Assembly: GCF_014138605.1 (NCBI RefSeq)
Contig: NZ_JACJHX010000001.1
Span: 558,001 to 622,000 of the forward strand
Reading direction: 5' to 3'
Length of the DNA: 64,000 nt
From: Peribacillus huizhouensis
Lineage (GTDB): Bacteria > Bacillota > Bacilli > Bacillales > DSM-1321
Under the pieces are notes generated by a model. It had not been told where the DNA came from. It saw only the letters and a program-made list of their open reading frames with translations, and did not search any database. The position numbers and the translations under genes are program-made. This document shows, in pieces, positions 53,052-60,987 of this stretch (the stretch's first letter is position 1; every line of letters begins with the position of its first letter).

Positions 53052-53528
53052 ATGTCTCAAACCGTAAAACCACTACTAAAAGACATCGTCAGAAATGATT
53101 GGATTGACTATAACGGACATATGACCGATTCTGCTTATGCAATTGTATTTAGCATGGCAGTTGATCGTCTAATGATAGAGTTAGGAATCGATGTTGACTT
53201 CCGTAATCAATATCACTTTTCAATTTATACATTAGAAACACATCTCTGTTATATAAAAGAGGCACATGAAGGTCAAGGCCTTCATGTCACAATCCAATTG
53301 TTAGACTACGACTTAAAACGACTACATGTGTTTTTCGTTATGGTAAATGACAAAGGTGACCGCTTAGCAACAAGTGAGCAAATGTTGATGGGAATGGATA
53401 TGACCGAAGGGCGCCCTGCCCCATTTCCAATAACTATCAAAAACCGGATTGAAAATATGGCAAACGATTATCAGTTCCACCCCATGCCTAATGAGGCTGG
53501 TCGGAAGATTGGGATCCGTAAGAACTAA
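53052..53528 (+). CDS. cdhB: Hotdog-fold thioesterase, probable betainyl-CoA thioesterase
   Basis: This 158-residue hotdog-fold protein has DYNGHMTDSAY, the acyl-CoA thioesterase active-site helix. It is predicted to release glycine betaine from betainyl-CoA. AAAGGAG spaces to ATG 53052 (MSQTVKPLLKDIV); the frame upstream to 52974 has no site. In some bacteria this domain is fused to carnitine dehydrogenase, which supports the assignment. Confidence 0.85.
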   Translation: MSQTVKPLLKDIVRNDWIDYNGHMTDSAYAIVFSMAVDRLMIELGIDVDFRNQYHFSIYTLETHLCYIKEAHEGQGLHVTIQLLDYDLKRLHVFFVMVNDKGDRLATSEQMLMGMDMTEGRPAPFPITIKNRIENMANDYQFHPMPNEAGRKIGIRKN

Positions 53529-53534
53529 TAAAAA

Positions 53535-53563
53535 ATGCCCTGTATGTGTCTACCAGGGCTTTA
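53535..53563 (+). terminator. Intrinsic terminator of the carnitine operon
   Basis: GCCCTG pairs with CAGGGC across 11 bases and TTT follows, 8 bases past the stop codon. The stem is short. Confidence 0.6.
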
Positions 53564-53685
53564 GTACTCTTTTTAACGAGGTTATTCTATTTTAGGGTGG
53601 ATCATCGGAACCCGTTGGACATGGATTCTATCCATTCAACAGTTCCTTTCAACTTTTCACAACAAATCTAATTAAAAAAAGCTTC

Positions 53686-53965
53686 TTATAGTGCGTGTTC
53701 GCAAAGGAAGATAAAGTAAAACTTCACTCAGTGGGGTTTTCTTCATCCCCCACTGAGTGTTAGTCCCGTTCTAGTGTCGAATATCTCCGCTCTGCTACGA
53801 ACGATAAAGCAACTCGAACCCGATTGGTTCAACTAATCGGGCTTTTACGGGCTCTGTGTTGCGCAGAGGAAGTTCGCAATTTTAACAGAGGAACATTCAT
53901 GAGCTTTGATGCAATTCGCAAGCTTTTTTATCTGACTATTGTACAACCTCTTATATGGCTTTTAC
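53686..53965 (+). repeat. Family F repeat interrupted by a family A element
   Basis: The F left end (GTGCGTGTTCGCAAAGGAAG, 53690-53708) is followed by a family A element (GATAAAGTAAAACTTCACTC, hairpin CTCAGTGGGG / CCCCCACTGAG, GTTAGTCCCGTTCTAGTGTCG) to about 53850. The F right part then resumes (ATTTTAACAGA, CAATTCGCAAGCTTTTTTAT, ACAACCTCT). The uninterrupted F copy is at 50866, so this is a nested insertion. Confidence 0.65.
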
Positions 53966-53979
53966 TATGTTGCCTACTT

Positions 53980-54870
53980 TTATTCATAATTTGTCGGTGT
54001 TGGTACCTCTTTGCTTGCCTGGACTAGCTGATCAGCCAAATCAGTAAAAGCACCTGTAATGCCATAGCCAATTAATCTTTTCATATCCTCATGGTTATCA
54101 ATTGTATACGGATGAATCCACAAGCCAGCCTTTCTAACCGTATGGATGTAGTGTTCATCAATCATTCGATAATTCGGTCCTATCCCACTTGCATACTCTT
54201 TCCATTTCTTAATTTGACTATTTGAGACGTTTGCTCTGCCTTTATATTTTATTAATTGTATGAGCGGAATATCTGGATTACTTATATGAATTTTTCGAAG
54301 ACTTTTTTCACTAAATGATTGAATGATTACTTTACCTTTTGTAGCATTTGACCCAATTAAACCATGCTCAGTTAATAATTTTAGTAATTCTTTTTCCATT
54401 CCAGGATACTTAGCAGGATTCTTCGTTTCGATATAGTAATTGGCTGTCTCCCCAAAAGCGTCAAATATTTCCTCCAATGTAGGCACCTTCAAATTTTCGT
54501 AAACTGAATCAGCAAACTTTTTATGTTTTTTATTAAACCACGACCCTGCATCAAGTTCTTGAAGTTCTGCGAGTGTATAGGATGATACTTTTCCTTTACC
54601 ATTTGTTGTCCGATCAACAAAATTATCATGCATCGCAACTAACTTTCCATCTTTCGTCATCTGTAAATCGATTTCCAAATAATCCGCACCTAGCTTTAAC
54701 GCCAATTCATAAGAGAGAATCGTGTGCTCAGGTGCATAGCCTGATGCTCCGCGATGGCCAATTACAATAAACGAGTTCAAGACAGCTTCGTTTTGTTCTT
54801 CATCGGAACTTATTAGTAGAAATACGGCTATGAACAAAATAACCAATACTCCTGTTTTCGTTTTGCGCAT
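53980..54870 (-). CDS. glpQ: Glycerophosphodiester phosphodiesterase
   Basis: This 296-residue secreted or membrane-anchored enzyme hydrolyses glycerophosphodiesters to sn-glycerol 3-phosphate and an alcohol. An N-terminal hydrophobic segment (TGVLVILFIAVFLLIS) is followed by catalytic GHRGASGYAPEHT, LEIDLQMTKDGKLVAMHD and, late, WIHPYTID. No lipobox is present. It is divergent from ugpCAEB, whose importer takes up the product, a well-known pairing. Confidence 0.93.
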   Translation of the reverse strand: MRKTKTGVLVILFIAVFLLISSDEEQNEAVLNSFIVIGHRGASGYAPEHTILSYELALKLGADYLEIDLQMTKDGKLVAMHDNFVDRTTNGKGKVSSYTLAELQELDAGSWFNKKHKKFADSVYENLKVPTLEEIFDAFGETANYYIETKNPAKYPGMEKELLKLLTEHGLIGSNATKGKVIIQSFSEKSLRKIHISNPDIPLIQLIKYKGRANVSNSQIKKWKEYASGIGPNYRMIDEHYIHTVRKAGLWIHPYTIDNHEDMKRLIGYGITGAFTDLADQLVQASKEVPTPTNYE

Positions 54871-55035
54871 TCCACTTTGCCCCTTCTCACCATATTCAGC
54901 ACTAAATCATTCAATTGTGTTGAATTTTCACAATTATAATCCACATTCTATATTTTACCTATTATTTTCAAAATATTTACACCTTCTTCATATTCTTTTC
55001 TTACACTGGTATTTAAAGTGAAGGAGTTGAGATTG

Positions 55036-56169
55036 TTGAAAAAAGTAGAACTTCTAAACATTTCAAAAACTTATGATCGGAAGCAAGATGTCATCTCGAG
55101 TATTAGTGTCACGATTGAACCTGGGGAGTTTTTTGTTCTTGTTGGACCATCTGGTTGTGGTAAGAGTACCATTTTACGAATGATTGCTGGACTTGAGGAT
55201 ATTACTGATGGTGTGATTAAAATCGGTGAAAAAGAAATAAACGATCTTCCTCCTAGCAAACGAGATCTCTCAATGGTCTTTCAAAATTATGCTCTCTATC
55301 CACACTTATCGGTTGAAGAGAACATTATCTTTGGTTTACATGTAAAAAAGATATCAAAGTCCGAACGCAAAAAACGGTGCAGTGAAGCCGCTGACATGCT
55401 GGGACTAGGGAGTTATTTACAACGAAAGCCTCGCGAACTCTCCGGTGGACAACGACAACGCGTTGCTTTAGCAAGAGCAATTGTCAACCAGTCACCGATT
55501 TGTCTTATGGATGAACCATTATCCAATCTAGATGCAAAGCTGCGAGCACATATGCGATCTGAGATTCGGCAGATTCAGCGCCACTTAGGTATTACAATGA
55601 TCTATGTCACTCATGATCAAGTTGAAGCGATGACAATGGGTGATCGGATGATGATTTTACATAATGGAGAAATTCAACAAATCGGCAAACCGATTGACAT
55701 CTATAACCGCCCGGCCAATCCTTTTGTCGCTACATTTATTGGCTCACCACCGATGAACCTCGTTTCATGCACAAATAATTGGAAAACTGGAGAAATTAAT
55801 ATTAATAATCACCTAAGGTTTTTTATCAAACCAGAGGATCAACCAGCAGTGAGGAACAGGCAGCTTACCGTGGGCATTCGTCCTGAACATATCTTACATT
55901 CTTCTAATAGATTAACCAATACAATTAAAATGCAAGTTCAGGTTATAAACGTAGAAGTGCTTGGAACTGAAACTATTTTCGCCTTTCATTTAGGTGGAAA
56001 AGAATGGTTAGCCAAATGGAACGGTCAATGGCGGTTGTCTGTAAATGATATCGTCCCTATCGAAATCGATTATAATTCAATCTGTCTATTCGATAAAAAA
56101 ACAGGCGGGCTAATAAAGGCGCCGGCGAAAATAGAGCGACATATTATCGAGCAAGAGGTCATGATATGA
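55036..56169 (+). CDS. ugpC: sn-Glycerol-3-phosphate ABC transporter ATPase UgpC
   Basis: About 377 residues, with Walker [10 protein letters not shown], signature LSGGQRQR, Walker [16 protein letters not shown], switch VTHDQVEAM and a C-terminal TOBE domain. It resembles MsmX (39440) but is dedicated by its operon. Two in-frame TTGs (55033, 55036) and a GTG (55018) are possible; AAGGAG at 55021-55026 excludes the GTG. The stop overlaps ugpA by the ATGA tetranucleotide. Confidence 0.9.
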   Translation: MKKVELLNISKTYDRKQDVISSISVTIEPGEFFVLVGPSGCGKSTILRMIAGLEDITDGVIKIGEKEINDLPPSKRDLSMVFQNYALYPHLSVEENIIFGLHVKKISKSERKKRCSEAADMLGLGSYLQRKPRELSGGQRQRVALARAIVNQSPICLMDEPLSNLDAKLRAHMRSEIRQIQRHLGITMIYVTHDQVEAMTMGDRMMILHNGEIQQIGKPIDIYNRPANPFVATFIGSPPMNLVSCTNNWKTGEININNHLRFFIKPEDQPAVRNRQLTVGIRPEHILHSSNRLTNTIKMQVQVINVEVLGTETIFAFHLGGKEWLAKWNGQWRLSVNDIVPIEIDYNSICLFDKKTGGLIKAPAKIERHIIEQEVMI

Positions 56170-57098
56170 AACTAGCACTTCATGATACACCAAACCTCTC
56201 CCTCAACCCAAAAACAAGTTTGTGGAAGCAGACGCAAAAAGCAAGAGTCGCTTTCTTATATTTACTTCCTTCTATTTTATTGTTTTCTGTATTCATTTTT
56301 TATCCGATGTTTAAAACGATTTATTTAAGTTTTTTCCTTACCGATCAGCAAGGTGAAGCAGCCTTGTTCGTTGGCCTTGATAACTATCAGGATTTACTAA
56401 CCTCACAAAGCTTTCATAAAAGCATTAAAGCTACTTTATTATTTGTTCTTTACACCGTGCCAGCAGGGATTATTATTGCACTATTTCTGGCATTAATGGC
56501 CAATGAAAAATTACGAGGAATTGGGTTCTTTCGCGTAATTTATTCATCTACTATGGGAATTTCCGTTGCTGCATCATCTGTTGTCTGGTTATTTTTATTC
56601 CATCCGAGCACCGGGATGTTCAATCGTGTCTTAAACCTATTTGGCATTGCGGAGATTCAGTGGCTTCTAGATCCTGATTGGGCTCTATTTTCTGTCTCTG
56701 TTTCAACGATTTGGTTAAATCTTGGTTTTTCATTTTTAATCATTCTTGGCGGATTGCAAAATATAGATGAGCATTTATATGAAAGTGCCAGGATTGACGG
56801 GGCGAGCTACTGGTATCAATTACGTAGAATCACCATTCCAATGCTTTCGCCTACCCTTTTCTTTATCATTACGATTTCACTAATTAATTCATTCCAAACG
56901 TTCGGACAAATCGATATTTTAACAAAAGGCGGACCATCTGAATCCACTAATCTAATTGTGTATAGCATTTATAAAGATGCATTCATAAACTATCAATTTG
57001 GTACAGCAAGTGCCCAGGCGGTTGTCCTCTTTATCTGTGTGTTACTATTGACGATTTTGCAATTCAAGCTCGGTGAAAAGAAGGTGCATTATCAATGA
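56166..57098 (+). CDS. ugpA: sn-Glycerol-3-phosphate ABC permease UgpA
   Basis: This 310-residue permease has six helices and the EAA loop YESARIDGASYWYQLRRITIP. It belongs to the carbohydrate-uptake-1 family. Starts and stops overlap its neighbours by 4 bases (ATGA), a tight operon. Assignment to glycerol phosphate rests on the glpQ neighbour and gene order. Confidence 0.9.
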   Translation: MKLALHDTPNLSLNPKTSLWKQTQKARVAFLYLLPSILLFSVFIFYPMFKTIYLSFFLTDQQGEAALFVGLDNYQDLLTSQSFHKSIKATLLFVLYTVPAGIIIALFLALMANEKLRGIGFFRVIYSSTMGISVAASSVVWLFLFHPSTGMFNRVLNLFGIAEIQWLLDPDWALFSVSVSTIWLNLGFSFLIILGGLQNIDEHLYESARIDGASYWYQLRRITIPMLSPTLFFIITISLINSFQTFGQIDILTKGGPSESTNLIVYSIYKDAFINYQFGTASAQAVVLFICVLLLTILQFKLGEKKVHYQ

Positions 57099-57907
57099 AT
57101 ATACGAAACAAACTTTTACTTTACCTTCTTTTGTTCTTTTCTGCTTTCTTGTTGTTTTTTCCGATTCTCTATGCATTCATGATTTCTTTCATGTCAAGCG
57201 ATGAAATTCTGCACGGTAAGTTTTTTCCAGCGGCCTTCCATTTGGAAAATTACTTAAAAGTCTTTGACCGTCTACCACTTTTGAAATACTTATTGAATAG
57301 TTTTATTGTATCTACAAGTGTCATGATTGGGCAGCTCATCGTCTGTTCTATGGCCGCTTATGCGTTCGTATTCATTCAGTTTAAAGGAAGAAACTTCATT
57401 TTCTTTCTTTTTATTTCAACAATGATGATTCCTTGGGAAGCAACTATGATTCCTAACTTCATAACCATTTTGAAGCTAGACTGGTTCAATACATATCAAG
57501 GACTAACATTTCCATTTTTTGCAGCAGCCTTTGGAACCTTCCTGCTAAGGCAAAACTTCTTAACCATTCCAAAGGAGCTTCATGAAGCTTCACAAATTGC
57601 AGGACTGAATACCGTTCAGTTTTTTATCAAAGTAGTTCTTCCTGTCTCAAAAACTAGCTTAGTGACACTTGGAGTCTATTCGTTTTTATCAACTTGGAAT
57701 CAATATCTTTGGCCCTTGCTAGTTACTACCAATGATTCTGTCAGAACAGTGCAAATTGGGTTAAAACAGCTACAAACACAAGAAACAGCTACCGATTGGG
57801 GGGTGGTAATGGCAGGTGTAATCGTTGTAATCATTCCAACCTTACTATTGTTATTCCTCGGGCAAAAGCAATTGCAAAAAGGTCTAACACAAGGTGCATT
57901 GAAATAA
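57095..57907 (+). CDS. ugpE: sn-Glycerol-3-phosphate ABC permease UgpE
   Basis: This 270-residue permease has six helices and the EAA loop ELHEASQIAGLNTVQFFIKV. It is the second membrane subunit of the Ugp importer. Immediately after its stop lies a short family A hairpin element that separates it from ugpB. Confidence 0.9.
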   Translation: MNIRNKLLLYLLLFFSAFLLFFPILYAFMISFMSSDEILHGKFFPAAFHLENYLKVFDRLPLLKYLLNSFIVSTSVMIGQLIVCSMAAYAFVFIQFKGRNFIFFLFISTMMIPWEATMIPNFITILKLDWFNTYQGLTFPFFAAAFGTFLLRQNFLTIPKELHEASQIAGLNTVQFFIKVVLPVSKTSLVTLGVYSFLSTWNQYLWPLLVTTNDSVRTVQIGLKQLQTQETATDWGVVMAGVIVVIIPTLLLLFLGQKQLQKGLTQGALK

Positions 57908-57962
57908 AGTGAAACTCCATCGGTAGGGGCTTTCTTCATCCCCCACTAGTTGTTTGCCCGGT
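57904..57962 (+). repeat. Short family A element inside the ugp operon
   Basis: ATAAAGTGAAACTCCATCGG, GTAGGGGC / CCCCCACTA hairpin and GTTTGCCC match the first 60 bases of the family. It overlaps the ugpE stop codon and lies upstream of ugpB. Confidence 0.7.
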
Positions 57963-58015
57963 CAGTCTTTTTACTAAAAAATATACTTAATCCATTAATA
58001 GGGAGTGTTTCTAGT

Positions 58016-59401
58016 ATGGCTAAAAAGTTGAAATGGTTCATGATGTTCAGTTCATTTCTCTGTTTATTTTTATTAGGTGCCTGTTCGAATAGTGCGAGTC
58101 AAAGTAAGAATAACGAAAATGAAAGTTCTAACAACTCTAGCGAAGACAACACCGAAGAAAGTGGACCTGTTGAAGTGTCGTTCTGGCATGCGATGTCAGG
58201 TTCAGGTCAGGAAGCAATTGAAGATGTTGTGAATGACTTTAACGAATCTCAAGATAAATACATTGTAAAGCCTGAGTTCCAAGGCAGCTACGAAGAACTT
58301 CTACCAAAATTCCGTAGTGTTGGCGGAACGAAAGATGCTCCTGCCATTGTCCAAACTTATGAAATTGGTACAAAATATATGATTGATAGCGGATATATTG
58401 AACCCGTACAGTCTTTTATCGATCGTGACAACTATGACATTAATCAATTGGAGGCAAATATCTTAAACTACTACAAATTGGACGATAAATTATATTCTAT
58501 GCCTTTTAACTCTTCTACTCCTGTTTTACTGTATAACAAAGAGGCATTTAAAGAGGCTGGACTTGATGCAGAAAACCCGCCAAAAACGTTTAATGAAATT
58601 AAAGAAGCGGCAGCTGCACTTACAAAGAAAAATGGGAGCAATACAGAACGTTTTGGTTTTTCTATGCTGACATATGGTTGGTTTTTTGAAGAATTAGTGG
58701 CTACCCAAGGCGGTTTATTCGTGAATAACGATAATGGACGCAGTGATCAAGCAACAGAAGCTACCTTTAACAGTGAAGAAGGATTACGGGTATTTAACCT
58801 ATTAAATGATTTAAATAATGCCGGTCATTTCGGAAACTTCGGAACAAACTGGGATGATATCCGTGCTGCTTTCCAAACTGGCAAAGTTGCTATGTATATG
58901 GATTCATCAGCTGGTGTTACAGATACTATAAAAAATGCTCCATTCGATGTCGGTGTTGGCTTCATTCCTTATGCGGATGAAACAGAAAGACAAGGTGTAG
59001 TCATTGGCGGCGCTTCTCTTTGGATGTCTAAAGGAATAAGCAAGGCAAACCAAGAAGCGGCTTGGGAGTTTATGAAATACTTACAAACACCTGAAGCTCA
59101 AGCAAAATGGCATGTTGCTACAGGATACTTTGCAATCAATCCTGCAGCTTATGACGAACAAATTGTTAAAGACAAATGGGCAGAATCTCCACAATTGAAA
59201 GTAACAGTCGATCAGCTCCAAGCAACGATTCCTTCTGTCGCAACCCAAGGAGCACTTATATCCGTTTTCCCGGAAGCAAGGCAGCAAGTCGTTACTGCCT
59301 TAGAGAACTTATACCAAGGCGGCAATCCGAAAGAAGAGCTTGATAAAGCAGTAGAAGCAACGAATAAAGCGATTGAGGTAGCAAACAAGACGAAGAAATA
59401 A
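58016..59401 (+). CDS. ugpB: sn-Glycerol-3-phosphate-binding lipoprotein UgpB
   Basis: This 461-residue extracellular solute-binding protein has a signal peptide with lipobox LGAC (Cys near residue 24), a Ser/Asn/Glu-rich linker, EVSFWHAMSGSGQEAIE (typical of UgpB) and YSMPFNSSTPVLLYNKEAF. ATG 58016 follows GGGAG; the longer frame from 57950 lies in the repeat. A terminator follows at 59481. Confidence 0.92.
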   Translation: MAKKLKWFMMFSSFLCLFLLGACSNSASQSKNNENESSNNSSEDNTEESGPVEVSFWHAMSGSGQEAIEDVVNDFNESQDKYIVKPEFQGSYEELLPKFRSVGGTKDAPAIVQTYEIGTKYMIDSGYIEPVQSFIDRDNYDINQLEANILNYYKLDDKLYSMPFNSSTPVLLYNKEAFKEAGLDAENPPKTFNEIKEAAAALTKKNGSNTERFGFSMLTYGWFFEELVATQGGLFVNNDNGRSDQATEATFNSEEGLRVFNLLNDLNNAGHFGNFGTNWDDIRAAFQTGKVAMYMDSSAGVTDTIKNAPFDVGVGFIPYADETERQGVVIGGASLWMSKGISKANQEAAWEFMKYLQTPEAQAKWHVATGYFAINPAAYDEQIVKDKWAESPQLKVTVDQLQATIPSVATQGALISVFPEARQQVVTALENLYQGGNPKEELDKAVEATNKAIEVANKTKK

Positions 59402-59480
59402 TGAACAAATTCATTTTTTCCAAACGTTTTTGCTTGTGAGCTTAGCTATTGTGTTCATAACAGATAAACAATATCTTTTA

Positions 59481-59517
59481 AGAGAGCTTGGAGAAAATTT
59501 TTCTTCAAGCTCTTTTC
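59481..59517 (+). terminator. Intrinsic terminator of ugpCAEB
   Basis: AGAGCTTG pairs with CAAGCTCT across an AT-rich loop that can pair further; TTTT follows, 80 bases past ugpB. Confidence 0.8.
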
Positions 59518-59677
59518 AAGTTAAATAAATCACATTTCCAGCTATAAAACTAAGATTACGTCTCGGATATATCAGTTGAAAGAATGATTTCCAAAGATTC
59601 ATAATGTCGCACTATTTTATAGTGTTAACAATATCGATCCGATTATCAATGATGCTTCATTCCTTGTTTAAACATAA

Positions 59678-60185
59678 TAAAGTGAAACTTCAATCAGTAG
59701 GGGGTTTCTTCATCCCCTACTGATTGTTAGTCCCGTTCTAGAGTCGCTAATATCTCCGCGTAGCGTAGATAAATACTCGATTTAACGAACTCAGCCTAAA
59801 TACGCCGCGTCCTGCGGCAACGTCTGAGTGACCCACATCCTGTGGGCGCAAACTTTACTTCTGCTCACGCATCGGTAAGTTTCACTGTATCTCACCAATC
59901 GAGCTTTTACTTCAAAAAGTGAGGCGACGATGTAGGAACGTCTCCTAAGATCGCTCACGTCCTGTGAGCAACAGAGACGCCATCACATCTTGTGATAGTC
60001 CGACAAGCATAAGATGGAATACGGCGTGGCGTAGTTTGCCACAGAGTATTACAGCTTATGATCTCGAGGGGCGAGGAGCCGCAACTAGATTAGGCAGTTG
60101 TCCCCCACCTATGCTTCTTCGAATTCCTCTAAGCCTTGAGTCGGGGCCTTACTGCCCGTTAATGCGGGATACTAAAATTAAATGA
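59678..60185 (+). repeat. Family A element, full-length copy with modular hairpins
   Basis: Left end ATAATAAAGTGAAACTTCAA and hairpin AATCAGTAGGGG / CCCCTACTGATT are followed by four short hairpins with loop TCCT or TCTT: GCCGC-GCGGC (59804), CCCAC-GTGGG (59832), GCTCAC-GTGAGC (59953) and ATCAC-GTGAT (59982). AAGTTTCACT (59878) inverts the left end. It ends TGCCCGTTAATGCGGGATAC. The 510 bases have no plausible coding frame. Confidence 0.75.
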
Positions 60186-60229
60186 CGGAATAATTCACTA
60201 ACTTTTTCTTATTACAAAAATAATATTTA

Positions 60230-60972
60230 TAGAATGTCAGCGGCAATATATGGAGCCCATGTTGATAACAATCTCGCCAGACAAACAATCACTTTGCCAG
60301 GGTGCGAATCACAGCGACTTCGGTGAGCATCATTCTAGATTCAGATCTAACGGAGGTGCTATACATTCCTGATGAGCCGACTGCTGGGCTGCATCCAAAG
60401 GATACTAAAGGATTGATAAATGTCATGAAACGGCTGAGAGATTTGGGCAATACCATACTCGTTATTAAACAAGATGTTGAATTCATGTGTGAGACTGACC
60501 ATATTATTGACATGGGAGCCTGGTGCTAGTCATAATGGAGGGACTATAGATGGTGAAAGAAGTTTACTAGAATTATTGGAACAATAGCATCTCATTAAAG
60601 GAGCTTTCTTACGAAATGGGCATCTCCCTAATAAGTATCGACGAAACGGGTCAGGCCAGTATTTGAGTATACACAACCTAATCAAACATCTTTTAAAGAA
60701 CGTATCTGTATTCTTTCCACCCGGCTGTTTTGTAACAGGCATTGGGATCTCTTGATCAGGTACGTCAACGTTTGACTATTGACCTGCTTGCTTTTGGAGG
60801 CACACACAATAACGGCTGTAAAAAGATAACAGAAAAATATATCATTAACGTAAATCAATCCCCTCTTGGTCGTATGCAACGCTCCAATAATGTTACGTAT
60901 TATGACGTTTTCACATTAATACGCAATCTGTTTGCCAATCTACCTAACTCAAAACAAAAAAGATTACACTGA
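60230..60972 (+). pseudogene. Decayed uvrA-like excinuclease gene fragment
   Basis: Colinear UvrA motifs in broken frames: TLPGCESQRLR (for LSGGESQRLR) at ~60290, then after a frameshift DSDLTEVLYIPDEPTAGLHP and RLRDLGNTILVIKQDVEFM to about 60520, then GHNGG-like remnants. Further on, PPGCFVTGIGIS-stop-SGT (Walker A of the second ATPase) at ~60718 and VNQSPLGRMQRSNNVTYYD up to 60970. So the end of ATPase half 1 and the start of half 2 survive; both termini are missing. It resembles the UvrA2-type drug-resistance paralogues. It directly precedes the exporter gene. Confidence 0.8.
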
Positions 60973-60987
60973 CAGGAGTTTTCTACA

